Shown here: piece after piece, positions 7,446 through 15,773 of the stretch | How positions within the stretch are numbered: the first letter of the stretch is position 1 | Layout of the letters: every line of letters starts with the position of its first letter | Origin: an uncultured Lachnospiraceae bacterium | Lineage (GTDB): Bacteria; Bacillota; Clostridia; Lachnospirales; Lachnospiraceae | Length of the DNA: 52,605 nucleotides | Assembly: GCA_900549995.1 (NCBI GenBank) | Contig: URQQ01000035.1 | Coordinates: 1 to 52,605 of the forward strand | Direction: 5' to 3' | Made by a program: the position numbers and the translations under genes | Notes under the pieces: generated by a model | Databases searched by the model: none | What the model saw: the letters and a program-made list of their open reading frames with translations, nothing else | What the model was told of the DNA's origin: nothing

Positions 7446-7665
7446 AATATACCTCCCTGTCTGATCCTGCTGATTCAAAATCTGCTCTGTAAGGTTCTAT
7501 TATGCCACACAGGATTTAGCTGTATTCATTATTACACATTTCACCGCTGCATCCAAAATGCAAAAATACGTGGATTCTTCTTTATCCTCCCGTATGGTTT
7601 TTTAACACAACGCACATACTATAACAACTCTATGGCATCATGACACTCAATGAAAGGAACTGCTT

Positions 7666-8211
7666 ATGAATATTTATGATTTTACAGTAATGAACGCCCA
7701 AAATGAAGAGGTCTCTCTGGATCAGTACAAAGGAAAAGTTCTCTTAATCGTCAACACTGCCACCGAATGCGGTTTTACTCCGCAGTACGAGCATCTCCAG
7801 GCTCTCTATATCAAATATGCGGACGAAGGACTTGAAATACTGGATTTCCCGTGTAACCAGTTCGGTGGCCAGGCACCCGGAACCGAGGATGAAATCCGCA
7901 CCTTCTGTTCGGGACGATACGGAGTTACTTTTCCGATGTTCCATAAAATCGATGTAAACGGAGAGAATGCAATTCCACTTTATCAGTACCTGACAAAAGA
8001 AAAGGGATTTGCCGGATTTGACATGAACCATCCTCTTGGGCCGGTTCTTCATAAAATGCTGACGGAACAGGACCCGGATTATCCAAAAGACCCGTCCATC
8101 AAATGGAATTTTACCAAATTCCTGATCAGCCGGGACGGGACAGTTGCCGGAAGATTTGAACCAACTGCGCCAATCGGGGCGATAGAAGCTTTGATAAAAA
8201 CACTTCTGTAG
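7666..8211 (+). CDS. glutathione peroxidase family thiol peroxidase
   Basis: A 181-residue cytosolic peroxidase of the GPx family. The catalytic tetrad is visible: C35 in NTATECGFT (cysteine in place of selenocysteine), Q65 in the FPCNQFGGQAPG motif, and W147-N148 in KWNFTKFL. Bacterial Cys-type GPx proteins usually reduce hydroperoxides using thioredoxin rather than glutathione; C63 in FPCNQF and C81 are further cysteines, so the resolving residue is not certain. The start has GAAAGGAA 7 nt upstream. It appears monocistronic; the next transcript begins with the promoter at 8229. It would help this presumably anaerobic host handle peroxide stress. Confidence 0.9.
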   Translation: MNIYDFTVMNAQNEEVSLDQYKGKVLLIVNTATECGFTPQYEHLQALYIKYADEGLEILDFPCNQFGGQAPGTEDEIRTFCSGRYGVTFPMFHKIDVNGENAIPLYQYLTKEKGFAGFDMNHPLGPVLHKMLTEQDPDYPKDPSIKWNFTKFLISRDGTVAGRFEPTAPIGAIEALIKTLL

Positions 8212-8228
8212 TTTACAAGAAGATTTCC

Positions 8229-8257
8229 TTGCAGCTTTATACACATTCTGGTATAAT
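8229..8257 (+). promoter_or_regulatory. promoter of the queuosine operon
   Basis: TTGCAG (8229-8234), 17-nt spacer, then a perfect TATAAT (8252-8257). The predicted start near 8264 lies about 10 nt before the preQ1 aptamer. Confidence 0.6.
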
Positions 8258-8273
8258 TTATCCGGTAATATCC

Positions 8274-8315
8274 ACAGACAGTTCGAAACCATCCTGTCTA
8301 TAAACAAAACTAGGG
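8274..8315 (+). ncRNA. preQ1-I riboswitch aptamer
   Basis: Stem P1 is AGACAG (8276-8281) with CTGTCT (8294-8299). It is followed by an A-rich tail ATAAACAAAACTAGGG (8300-8315) whose GG can pair with the CC of the loop AAACCA to form the H-type pseudoknot. Loop UUC, the AACC element and the AAACAAAAC tail closely follow type 2 preQ1-I aptamers such as the Thermoanaerobacter one. Its position, before a terminator and queC-queT-queF, fits feedback control by preQ1. Confidence 0.85.
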
Positions 8316-8340
8316 ACGCATATATGAATTTCACAATCAC

Positions 8341-8364
8341 AGTGCCCTTTTTGGGCACTTTTTT
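8341..8364 (+). terminator. riboswitch-controlled intrinsic terminator
   Basis: AGTGCCC (8341-8347) and GGGCACT (8353-8359) form a perfect 7-bp stem followed by TTTTT. It lies 26 nt after the preQ1 aptamer and 130 nt before queC, so it is the likely expression platform: ligand bound, transcription stops. The competing antiterminator pairing is not clear to me. Confidence 0.75.
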
Positions 8365-8496
8365 ATTGCAGAGGAAAGCTGCAAAGTGGACTTGTCCATT
8401 TTGTTTTTACACCACAGACATCATATATCCCTCTCCTGGTTAAACACAGTACAGAGCGTGTTCTCTACACACTCTAAGGAAAGGAGAATCTTATCT

Positions 8497-9183
8497 ATGA
8501 AAGCAATGGTTTTATTCAGCGGCGGACTCGACAGCACTACCTGTCTAGCTATGGCAATTGACCGTTTTGGTGCCGAAGAAGTCCTCCCGCTTTCCATTAC
8601 TTACGGGCAGAAACACCAGAAGGAAATCAGTGCCGCCAGAAAAGTACTGGAACATTATCATCTGAAAGGAATGGAACTGGATTTAAGTACTGTTTTTGCC
8701 TCCAGCAACTGTTCCCTTCTCTCTCATTCTACCGAAGAAATTCCAAAAGAATCTTATGACAGACAACTGAAAGAAACGAACGGAACTCCTGTATCCACTT
8801 ACGTGCCGTTCCGCAACGGGCTGTTTCTGTCAAGCGCCGCAAGCATCGCCTTATCCTCTGGCTGCCGTTACCTTTACTATGGCGCACACAGCGATGATGC
8901 TGCCGGAAATGCATACCCCGACTGCAGTGACGCTTTTCACAATGCAATGTATACAGCAATCTACGAGGGGAGCGGAAAACAGCTGAAAATTGTCGCTCCG
9001 TTTATCGGCCTTTCCAAAGCCGATGTCGTACGAAAAGGGCTGGATCTTACGGCACCATATGAGCTTACCTGGAGCTGTTACGAAGGACACGAGAAAGCCT
9101 GCGGATGCTGTGCTACCTGTCTGGACCGCAAAAAAGCATTTATACAAAACGGGGTCAATGACCCAATTGAATACGAGGAGTAA
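8497..9183 (+). CDS. queC: 7-cyano-7-deazaguanine (preQ0) synthase QueC
   Basis: This 228-residue enzyme converts 7-carboxy-7-deazaguanine to preQ0 with ATP and ammonia. The N-terminal PP-loop FSGGLDSTT (6-14) binds ATP, and the C-terminal cysteine cluster (SCYEGHEKACGCCATC, about 194-212) binds zinc, both as in the QueC family. A longer frame opens upstream, but the ATG at 8497 has AAGGAAAGGAG at the right distance and matches the usual family start. It is the first gene of queC-queT-queF. queD and queE are absent from the window, so the operon is only part of the pathway and is complemented by genes elsewhere or by import. Confidence 0.95.
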   Translation: MKAMVLFSGGLDSTTCLAMAIDRFGAEEVLPLSITYGQKHQKEISAARKVLEHYHLKGMELDLSTVFASSNCSLLSHSTEEIPKESYDRQLKETNGTPVSTYVPFRNGLFLSSAASIALSSGCRYLYYGAHSDDAAGNAYPDCSDAFHNAMYTAIYEGSGKQLKIVAPFIGLSKADVVRKGLDLTAPYELTWSCYEGHEKACGCCATCLDRKKAFIQNGVNDPIEYEE

Positions 9184-9187
9184 GAAG

Positions 9188-9682
9188 ATGATAAATACAA
9201 CGTTCACCAAAACACAAAAACTGACTGTTTCCGGATTGGCAATGGCATCCTTTATTGTTATTCTGTACGCAACGCAGGGGTTCTCCTTTGGCGCTTACCA
9301 GATACGTATCGCCACTTCTCTGTATGCATTAGCCTATTTCTGTCCATTTCTGGTCGTCCCTCTCGGACTTGCCAACCTGATCTCCAATATGATGTTCGGC
9401 GGTCTTGGACTTCTTGATATGATTGGAGGATGCCTTGTCGGAATGGCAGCAACCGGACTCATCGTTCTGATCCGGCGCAAAAAGCTGAATCACTGGTTTG
9501 TGGCTCTTCCCATTGTCATCATCCCCGGATTTGGTGTAGCCTCCTGGCTGTCCGTCCTTCTTCACATGCCCTATCTTCCGCTTGTCTTGAGTCTCTGTAT
9601 CGGACAGCTCATTCCGGCGGTCTGCGGGGTTATGATCATCCGTCTCACAGAAAAATATACATTAAAAAGGAGTATACGATAA
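9188..9682 (+). CDS. queT: QueT family queuosine-precursor transporter
   Basis: A 164-residue, highly hydrophobic protein with about five to six spans, in the QueT family of small S-component-like membrane proteins that serve energy-coupling-factor importers for queuosine precursors. The start at 9188 follows the queC stop by 4 nt and uses the GAGGAG at the end of queC; the frame extends upstream inside queC but without support. Its stop overlaps the queF start by one base. Substrate (preQ0, preQ1 or queuine) cannot be decided from sequence. The riboswitch and queC/queF neighbours make the pathway assignment firm. Confidence 0.88.
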   Translation: MINTTFTKTQKLTVSGLAMASFIVILYATQGFSFGAYQIRIATSLYALAYFCPFLVVPLGLANLISNMMFGGLGLLDMIGGCLVGMAATGLIVLIRRKKLNHWFVALPIVIIPGFGVASWLSVLLHMPYLPLVLSLCIGQLIPAVCGVMIIRLTEKYTLKRSIR

Positions 9683-10179
9683 TGAGTCCAAAAACAACTG
9701 AAGATTCAAACAGCCTGACACTGCTCGGAAACACAAAAACAACTTACCGGGATGATTACGCTCCTGAAGTACTCGAAACATTCCCAAACAAGCATCCTGA
9801 GAATGACTACTTTGTAAAGTTCAACTGTCCCGAATTCACAAGCCTGTGCCCGATCACCGGGCAGCCGGACTTCGCCTGCATATATATCTCCTATATCCCA
9901 GGCGAACGCATGGTAGAAAGCAAATCACTGAAATTATATCTCTACAGTTTCAGAAACCATGGGGACTTTCACGAAGACTGCGTCAATATCATTATGAAAG
10001 ATCTCATCCGGCTCATGGATCCCAAATACATAGAAGTATGGGGAAAATTTACTCCAAGAGGCGGCATCTCCATTGACCCGTTCTGTAATTATGGCAGACC
10101 AGACACAAAATGGGAAAAGATTGCATTTGACAGACTTGCCTCCCATGATATGTACCCGGAGAAAATTGACAACCGATAA
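9682..10179 (+). CDS. queF: NADPH-dependent preQ0 reductase QueF
   Basis: A 165-residue type I (unimodular, YkvM-like) QueF, which reduces the nitrile of preQ0 to the aminomethyl group of preQ1. The catalytic pair C56 and D63 is seen in FTSLCPITGQPDFA, the substrate-binding glutamate in VESKSLK, and the NADPH-binding motif in NHGDFHED (92-99). The ATG overlaps the queT stop (TAATG), with AAAAAGGAG upstream. As the last enzyme before tRNA insertion, its product preQ1 is the ligand of the riboswitch at the head of the operon, closing a feedback loop. Confidence 0.95.
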   Translation: MSPKTTEDSNSLTLLGNTKTTYRDDYAPEVLETFPNKHPENDYFVKFNCPEFTSLCPITGQPDFACIYISYIPGERMVESKSLKLYLYSFRNHGDFHEDCVNIIMKDLIRLMDPKYIEVWGKFTPRGGISIDPFCNYGRPDTKWEKIAFDRLASHDMYPEKIDNR

Positions 10180-10293
10180 TCATTCATCAAAAAGGAGACA
10201 TATGAATGCCCTCCCTTTCCCAATTTCCCAAAAAATGATATGATATATCCCAGAGACTGCATAAGGCAGCTCTTTGGAAAGAGGGTTTTTTAT

Positions 10294-11160
10294 ATGAATC
10301 AGAAAACAAAAGGAATCTTATGTATCCTGTTGAGTGCATTCTGCTTTGCGTGGATGAACGCATTTGTCAGGCTTGCCGGGGATATTCCTTCGATACAGAA
10401 AAGCTTCTTCCGCAACTTTGTCGCTGCCATTGTGGCGTTGATACTGCTGAAGAAGTCAGGCACACCTCTGAAATGGAAAAAGGGAAATCTGCACTTTTTA
10501 CTTCTCCGCTCCATCTGCGGGACGATTGGGATACTTGCCAATTTCTATGCAGTAGATCATCTCGTATTGTCAGATGCGTCGATGCTTAACAAAATGTCTC
10601 CCTTCTTTGCCATTGTTTTTTCCTACTTTTTCCTGAAGGAAAAATGTACACCAATTCAGGTATTTGGCGTTGCAGGCGCTTTCATCGGGAGTCTGTTTAT
10701 TATCAAGCCAACATTCTCCAATATGGACTTGCTGCCGTCTCTGATAGGTTTCCTTGGGGGAATGGCTGCGGGCGCCGCATATACGACTGTACGGCATCTG
10801 GGACAAAAAGGTGAAAAAGGACCTTTCATTGTATTCTTTTTCTCCGCATTTTCCTGTGCTGTCACGCTGCCATATCTCCTGTTTCACTATCACCATATGG
10901 AACTTTGGCAGCTTGGCTATCTTCTGCTTGCAGGAATCGCAGCCACCGGAGGACAGTTTGGCATTACCGCTGCTTATTGTTATGCACCGTCCAAAGAAAT
11001 CTCTGTCTATGACTATTCACAGATTCTTTTTTCGGCACTTCTGGGATTCTTCCTGTTCTCCCAGATTCCGGATGGATTCAGTGTTCTGGGATATGTGATT
11101 ATCTGTACTATGGCAGTTCTGATGTTCCTGTATAACAACAGAAAACTGGAGAATCCATAA
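10294..11160 (+). CDS. DMT superfamily (EamA) transporter
   Basis: A 288-residue membrane protein with ten predicted spans arranged as two EamA repeats (about 5-135 and 150-283), typical of drug/metabolite transporters. The second repeat holds conserved glycine/alanine-rich helices (GGMAAGAAYTTVRHLG; GIAATGGQFGITAAYCYAP). The start at 10294 follows AGAGGG at 8 nt; a longer frame to 10240 lacks such a box and runs through a hairpin-forming stretch (about 10252-10276). It seems monocistronic and ends at a hairpin shared with the converging HD-domain gene. Substrate unknown; the family exports amino acids, nucleosides and other small molecules. Confidence 0.85.
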   Translation: MNQKTKGILCILLSAFCFAWMNAFVRLAGDIPSIQKSFFRNFVAAIVALILLKKSGTPLKWKKGNLHFLLLRSICGTIGILANFYAVDHLVLSDASMLNKMSPFFAIVFSYFFLKEKCTPIQVFGVAGAFIGSLFIIKPTFSNMDLLPSLIGFLGGMAAGAAYTTVRHLGQKGEKGPFIVFFFSAFSCAVTLPYLLFHYHHMELWQLGYLLLAGIAATGGQFGITAAYCYAPSKEISVYDYSQILFSALLGFFLFSQIPDGFSVLGYVIICTMAVLMFLYNNRKLENP

Positions 11161-11189
11161 AGATGTTCTGCCTCATTTCCATTAGAAAA

Positions 11190-11224
11190 AGGCTGTGCAA
11201 TCGTATCAAACGGCTGCACAGCCT
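11190..11224 (-). terminator. terminator of the HD-domain gene, possibly bidirectional
   Basis: AGGCTGTGCA (11190-11199) pairs perfectly with TGCACAGCCT (11215-11224). On the minus strand a TTTTTC tract follows directly, making a good terminator for the gene ending at 11239. On the plus strand the T-run is poor but the stem may still stop the transporter message. Confidence 0.75.
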
Positions 11225-11238
11225 CTATGATTTATTTC

Positions 11239-11811
11239 TTAAAGATTTCCCTTCAACCCGATTGCCTCTGCATGTTCTCTCATTCCTTCGATCGTTTCCC
11301 GGATCACCTCATCCAGTTCCAGACCAAGCATGCCGCATCCGTTCCGGATAGTATCGCGGCTGACCCCTGCCGCAAATGATTTATCTTTAAACTTCTTCTT
11401 TACAGACTTTACTTCCAGATCCAGCACACTTTTTGACGGACGCATCAGACAAAGCGCATTGATAAGCCCCGTCAGCTCATCCACTGTATACAGTACTTTT
11501 TCCATCTCATTTTCCGGCTCTGCATCACTGCAGATGCCATATCCGTGACTGCAGACAGCATGAATATAGTACTCATCCATTCCATGCTCTCTCATAATCT
11601 CTGCCGCCTTATGACAGTGTTCCTCCGGATATTTCTCATAATCCAGATCGTGCAGAAGCCCTACCGTTCCCCAGACTTCTTCATCCTCTCCCTTAATCTT
11701 TGCAAAATGCCTCATGACCGCCTCCACGGCCAGTGCATGTTTCTGAAGCGCCAAAGTCTTTGTATACTCCGTCAGTAAATCCCAGGCTTCTTCTCTTGTT
11801 ACTTTTTCCAT
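11239..11811 (-). CDS. HD domain-containing protein (predicted metal-dependent phosphohydrolase)
   Basis: A 190-residue cytosolic protein with an HD fold: first histidine H25 (LQKHALAVEAVM), the HD pair H54-D55 (GLLHDLDYE), H65/H67 (EEHCHKA), and a later aspartate in YTVDELTGLI. Such single-domain HD proteins are metal-dependent phosphohydrolases, often on nucleotides; the substrate of this subgroup is not known to me. The start is firm, with AAAGGAGG 10 nt upstream. It lies 45 nt downstream of the YibE/F operon and might be read from it, but has its own ribosome-binding site and a strong terminator. Confidence 0.85.
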   Translation of the reverse strand: MEKVTREEAWDLLTEYTKTLALQKHALAVEAVMRHFAKIKGEDEEVWGTVGLLHDLDYEKYPEEHCHKAAEIMREHGMDEYYIHAVCSHGYGICSDAEPENEMEKVLYTVDELTGLINALCLMRPSKSVLDLEVKSVKKKFKDKSFAAGVSRDTIRNGCGMLGLELDEVIRETIEGMREHAEAIGLKGNL

Positions 11812-11855
11812 TTTAAAATCCTCCTTTATCTTTCACATCTTCAGATGAGTTTGTA

Positions 11856-12626
11856 CTACTCCTCTGCCTTCTCAGAATGTCCCAGGACTGCTGCCATCAC
11901 CCATGCACAGACAGGTATGATAAGAACACACCCGATGGCACTGAACACAATACACAGAAAATCCTGAAAAAATACCTTGGAATTCAGAAGACGTATCAGC
12001 GAATACTGATATTGCTTCAGATACAAAAGCAGCATCAGTGCTTCGCCTATATATGCAAAATACAGTGTATTCAGTGTTGTCCCCAGAATATCTTTCCCAA
12101 TAGAAATTCCTGAACTGAACAATGCTTTCTGATCCAGATGGCGGTTGTTCTGGTACACCTCATAGACTGCAGAACTCACCGCAATCCCTGTATCCATCAG
12201 AGCACCAATCAACCCGATCATTACCATTGACACTGCAACCAGCTGCATTTTCGTATGGATCGCAAAATTATAGTACATCGTGGCTTCCCCCTGCAGGTCA
12301 ATCTCATCCAGACCCGCAATATGGGTTTTAATGCCATAATAGTATACCAAAGCAGCGAGAACTGCCATTACAATCAACACTGAAATGAATGCCGCTTTCG
12401 TCTTCTCGTTGACGCCGTTTTGATAGAACAATGATACCGCATTAATCCCTATACTTACAAGTACTGTCACAAGAATTGGATGAATACCCATACAGATCAT
12501 GTAGACTGCCGCTGCAAACAGAAGCAGATTCCCACACAGCGTCAGAATGGCCATGCACCCTCTCTCTCCTCCAATTGCCAGGATCAGGACAATGAAGCAG
12601 ACCCCAAGAATAACATTCATATTCAT
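11856..12626 (-). CDS. YibE/F family membrane protein (second of pair)
   Basis: A 256-residue membrane protein with about seven spans and the YibE/F signature region (MVMIGLIGALMDTGIAVSSAVYEV, near 136-160; the DTGIA/GALMD motif), followed by KDILGTTLNTLYFAYIGEALMLLL. The family occurs as adjacent pairs in Firmicutes and its role is unknown. The ATGA overlap (12623-12626) with the larger YibE/F gene upstream shows translational coupling. The pair shares an operon with an M50-type membrane protease. Confidence 0.85.
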   Translation of the reverse strand: MNMNVILGVCFIVLILAIGGERGCMAILTLCGNLLLFAAAVYMICMGIHPILVTVLVSIGINAVSLFYQNGVNEKTKAAFISVLIVMAVLAALVYYYGIKTHIAGLDEIDLQGEATMYYNFAIHTKMQLVAVSMVMIGLIGALMDTGIAVSSAVYEVYQNNRHLDQKALFSSGISIGKDILGTTLNTLYFAYIGEALMLLLYLKQYQYSLIRLLNSKVFFQDFLCIVFSAIGCVLIIPVCAWVMAAVLGHSEKAEE

Positions 12627-13798
12627 ACTGTCCGCCCCCTTTTCCTTCCTCCAAGCTTCAGCACTGCGACAGAAATCACAATCGATACAGGAATCGCAAG
12701 CAGTATACCGATGCTGCCGGTCAAAAACCGGCTGATCTCAAATGGAATATGCAGTTTTACAAGAGTAATCAGACTATAATCATTTTTCATTTTCAATATA
12801 AAGGATGGAATCAGGCCGCAGATATATGTAAAAAGAAGCACATTGATCATCGTTCCCATGATGTCATGTCCAATCTCACGTCCAGACCGGATCATATCTC
12901 TGAAATGTATTCCGGGATTCCTTACAATTAATTCATTCATTGATGCAGCGACAGACACTGCAACATCCATAATAGCCCCAAGGCTTGCAATCAATGTACT
13001 CGCAAGAAACAGATTCTCCCAATCCTGGCTTCCGGTCAGGTAATCCAGCTGAGAGTAGTCCATGTCACTTCCATAACGAAACGCTGCATAAAACAGCCCC
13101 ATATTCAGCGCAACTGTCACAAGCGTTGAGGCAATTGCCGCTGCACTCTGCCTTTTGATCCCATTCACCAATAAGACTGTAAACACCGTAAATCCAACTG
13201 TCATCAGGTACGCCGCTCTGAGGAAATCCCGGTCTACATCATACCAGTTCAGCGCCACCCCAAAGATACCGACGTTCACTACAAGAGAGAAGATTGCGCC
13301 GATCCCTCTTTTCCTGGCAGTGAGAATTACGAGAAATATAAGAACTGCAGATAAAATTGCCGCATACTTGTCCCTTTTTATCCCTGTAATACTTCCGGAC
13401 AAGGAATTTCCATTCTCCGAAAGTTTAATAAACAGTTCATCCCCTTTTCGGTATTCTTCCGTATCTACATTAGAAAAGCTGCTCTTATTTTTAATCAGAA
13501 GGTCTCTGCCCTTATATTTTCCATTCATGATCCTGCAGGAAAGATTCTGTGTACTGTAAGTTTCCTTCTGGGATTTCGCCGCATTCTCATCATAAGTCTG
13601 TGCTTCCTGATCTGCGGCAGAAGTCTTCGTCTCCACTTTCCTGACCTTTACAATGGTACTGTCGTACATAAAATAATTATGACTTACAAATAAAACTGCC
13701 GAAGCCAGCACAAGGAATAATATCAGATAATTCCTGTATTTTGTCAGCAAAAGCCTCATAGCTTCTGCAGTTTTCTCTTTAAACAATCGTACCACCAC
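12623..13798 (-). CDS. YibE/F family membrane protein (first of pair)
   Basis: A protein of up to 391 residues. A leading membrane span (about 23-42) and an extracytoplasmic domain of about 100 residues are followed by seven to eight spans carrying the YibE/F motif SLGAIMDVAVSVAASM and GHDIMGTMINVLLFTYICGLIP, the same pattern as in the following gene. The start is uncertain: the listed GTG at 13798 lies within the end of the protease gene, a TTG at 13786 has a GGTGG box 5 nt upstream, and an ATG at 13759 has only a weak box. With a GTG start the genes overlap by 20 nt. Family role unknown; membrane transport has been suggested. Confidence 0.85.
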   Translation of the reverse strand: MVVRLFKEKTAEAMRLLLTKYRNYLILFLVLASAVLFVSHNYFMYDSTIVKVRKVETKTSAADQEAQTYDENAAKSQKETYSTQNLSCRIMNGKYKGRDLLIKNKSSFSNVDTEEYRKGDELFIKLSENGNSLSGSITGIKRDKYAAILSAVLIFLVILTARKRGIGAIFSLVVNVGIFGVALNWYDVDRDFLRAAYLMTVGFTVFTVLLVNGIKRQSAAAIASTLVTVALNMGLFYAAFRYGSDMDYSQLDYLTGSQDWENLFLASTLIASLGAIMDVAVSVAASMNELIVRNPGIHFRDMIRSGREIGHDIMGTMINVLLFTYICGLIPSFILKMKNDYSLITLVKLHIPFEISRFLTGSIGILLAIPVSIVISVAVLKLGGRKRGRTV

Positions 13799-14471
13799 TT
13801 CCGCCGCTCACGGTATAACCGATCCGCAGTATATTTTTCACGATATTCCAGAAACCATCTAAAATCGCATTGTCCAGAAGATTCAGCGGATAGCTCAATG
13901 CCCCTGTCACGAGCAGAACAATCAGAATCACTGGTGCATATCTCCTTATTCTCCCATAAAAAGCATCTGCCCTGCCACTTAAAAGTTCCCCCAATACAAC
14001 CGAACCATCCAGCGGCGGAAGCGGAATCAGGTTAAACACACCAAGCCCTACATTCATCACTGCTATGTAATAGAACAATCTTCCCAGATATCCAAAAATT
14101 CCGTACATACTTGTAAACTTCATAAAAAGTCCATAGAAAAATACAGAAAGCAAAGCCACCAGAAAATTCCCCACCGGCCCTGCAAGTGCCACCAGAATCA
14201 TATCTCTTCTGCGGTTTTTATAAAACCTTGTATTCACCCTCACAGGCTTCGCCCATCCCATGTGGAACAACAGCAGGCTCAAAGTCCCATATAAATCCAG
14301 ATGTTTCAGAGGGTTCAAAGTCAGTCTTCCATCGTTCCTGGGCGTCGGGTCCCCCAGCCGGTCAGACACATATCCATGTGCATATTCATGAAATGAAACA
14401 GCGATCAATACTGCAGGCACCGTATAGATCATCTGCAAGAGTACATTCCAAAAATTATAGCGATAAAACAT
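13779..14471 (-). CDS. site-2 protease family (M50) membrane metalloprotease
   Basis: A 230-residue polytopic protein with the zinc-binding motif HEYAH (28-32) in its first span and a second motif NLIPLPPLDG (near 168-177), in which the aspartate completes the zinc site. This is the compact, PDZ-less S2P/FtsR-like type common in Firmicutes. Such proteases cut transmembrane segments of target proteins. The ATG at 14471 is favoured because AAAAGGAG precedes it by 9 nt; two upstream ATGs (14480, 14531) are less well placed. The gene leads the operon with the YibE/F pair and overlaps it. Its substrate is unknown. Confidence 0.85.
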   Translation of the reverse strand: MFYRYNFWNVLLQMIYTVPAVLIAVSFHEYAHGYVSDRLGDPTPRNDGRLTLNPLKHLDLYGTLSLLLFHMGWAKPVRVNTRFYKNRRRDMILVALAGPVGNFLVALLSVFFYGLFMKFTSMYGIFGYLGRLFYYIAVMNVGLGVFNLIPLPPLDGSVVLGELLSGRADAFYGRIRRYAPVILIVLLVTGALSYPLNLLDNAILDGFWNIVKNILRIGYTVSGGSGGTIV

Positions 14472-14663
14472 TCCTGTCATCTCCTTTTCTTTTTGCAAGG
14501 TTATAGTAACACAAAAATCCAGAAATCCCAAGAATGGCCTCTGTATTTATAGTAATTTTATAAAAAGCGTCAATTGACAATGGTTCCTTGCAGCGTTATG
14601 CTAAAGTGCAGTAATGATATAATGTCAGTACTTTTCTAAACTTATGACGAAGGAAGTCTTATT

Positions 14664-15023
14664 ATGAAAATCATCAAACAAATCGGTATCATTTTCACCA
14701 TCTGCTGGCTCAGTGAAGTGATTGCACATGTCCTGCCCTTTGCATTTCCCGCCACTGTAATCGGGCTCGTTCTCCTGCTTCTCTGTCTTTTGACCGGCCT
14801 TCTCAAGATTAAGCACGTTCAGGAAAAGTCGGATTTCCTGCTTTCCAATATGGCGTTCTTTTTTATTCCCGCCGGTGTGAGCATGATCAACTATTTTGAC
14901 ATTCTCAAAAGCAGTTTCGTTCAGCTTCTGATCATCTGTGTAATCTCTACCGTTGTCACCTTTGCTGTGACGGCCTACAGCATTAAGCTGACTGTAAAAT
15001 TAATGAACCGGAGGAAAAAATAA
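14664..15023 (+). CDS. lrgA: LrgA/CidA family holin-like protein
   Basis: A 119-residue membrane protein with four predicted spans (about 5-25, 30-50, 60-82, 87-110), the size and layout of LrgA/CidA holin-like proteins. With LrgB it forms a module that influences murein hydrolase activity, programmed lysis, or, as shown in Bacillus, pyruvate import. A GAAGGAAG box precedes the ATG. A TGATATAAT extended -10 (TATAAT at 14618-14623) lies 40 nt upstream. The stop overlaps the start of lrgB by one base. LrgA and CidA cannot be told apart on sequence alone. Confidence 0.85.
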   Translation: MKIIKQIGIIFTICWLSEVIAHVLPFAFPATVIGLVLLLLCLLTGLLKIKHVQEKSDFLLSNMAFFFIPAGVSMINYFDILKSSFVQLLIICVISTVVTFAVTAYSIKLTVKLMNRRKK

Positions 15024-15700
15024 TGCTGGAACTATGTGAATCACCCTTTTTCGGAATCGCGCTGAGTATTGCCGCTTTCTGGATCGGGGAAAAAATACAG
15101 AAAAAAACTGGTTTTGTTATCTGCAATCCGCTGATCATCGCAATCGTTATCATCATCGGTGTGCTGCTCATATTTAAAATCCCATATGAATCTTATAACC
15201 GGGGAGGTGCCATCATCAATATGTTTCTGGCGCCCGCCACAGCCTGTCTTGCTGTATCCATCTATTCCAAAATCGACATGCTGAAAAAGAACTGGCTTCC
15301 GATCCTTGTGGGGTGTACTGCCGGGTCACTTTCCTCCATGCTGAGTGTATATGGGCTTTGCCGCCTTTTTGGTCTGGATGAGAAGATGACCAACTCTCTG
15401 ATTCCCAAATCCGTCACCACACCGATCGCCGTCAGCATTTCAGGCAGCCATTCCGGAATTGTGCCTGTCACCGTAGTTGCTGTCATCTTTACCGGAATTC
15501 TTGGAAGTATCTTCGCCCCTTATCTGATCAGGCTGTTCCGCGTAAATGACCCGATGGCCGCGGGATTAAGCATCGGCGCATGCAGCCATGCCGTCGGCAC
15601 TTCCAAGGCACTTGAACTTGGGGAGACCGAAGGAGCCATGAGCGGGCTTGCAATCGGTATCTGCGGTATACTGACTGTCATCTTTTCTCTTTTTTTATAA
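15023..15700 (+). CDS. lrgB: LrgB/CidB family protein
   Basis: A 225-residue membrane protein with about eight spans and the conserved LrgB core: PKSVTTPIAVSISG near residues 127-140, and GASHAVGTS-like IGACSHAVGTSKALELGE near 184-200. LrgB pairs with LrgA; the two may form a transport or channel complex for pyruvate or related small acids, or regulate lysis. It is coupled to lrgA by a TAATG overlap with AGGAAAAAA upstream. A perfect 16-bp inverted repeat 18 nt past its stop may terminate the transcript. Confidence 0.9.
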   Translation: MLELCESPFFGIALSIAAFWIGEKIQKKTGFVICNPLIIAIVIIIGVLLIFKIPYESYNRGGAIINMFLAPATACLAVSIYSKIDMLKKNWLPILVGCTAGSLSSMLSVYGLCRLFGLDEKMTNSLIPKSVTTPIAVSISGSHSGIVPVTVVAVIFTGILGSIFAPYLIRLFRVNDPMAAGLSIGACSHAVGTSKALELGETEGAMSGLAIGICGILTVIFSLFL

Positions 15701-15717
15701 TCATCTCTTTTCATCCC

Positions 15718-15760
15718 ACGCTTTTGTAAGAAACTTGTTGACATTTTCTTACAAAAGCGT
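15718..15760. repeat. 16-bp perfect inverted repeat containing the marR promoter -35 box
   Basis: ACGCTTTTGTAAGAAA (15718-15733) is perfectly repeated in inverse at 15745-15760 with an 11-nt loop. It could terminate lrgAB (a T-rich TATTATTT follows). The loop itself contains TTGACA (15738-15743). Confidence 0.75.
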
Positions 15761-15766
15761 TATTAT
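15738..15766 (+). promoter_or_regulatory. promoter of the marR operon
   Basis: Perfect TTGACA (15738-15743), 17-nt spacer, TATTAT (15761-15766). The -35 lies in the loop and the spacer in the 3' arm of the inverted repeat 15718-15760. Confidence 0.75.
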
Positions 15767-15773
15767 TTCCAAG

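Noticed and set aside
8457..8475. GTGT/ACAC hairpin before queC as a second riboswitch
   Set aside because: Simple short stem without conserved aptamer features; the preQ1 element upstream already explains control.
10204..10245. 13-codon frame after queF with AAAGGAG before its ATG
   Set aside because: Too short to support. The downstream transporter has its own start and box, and no attenuator-like residue bias is seen.
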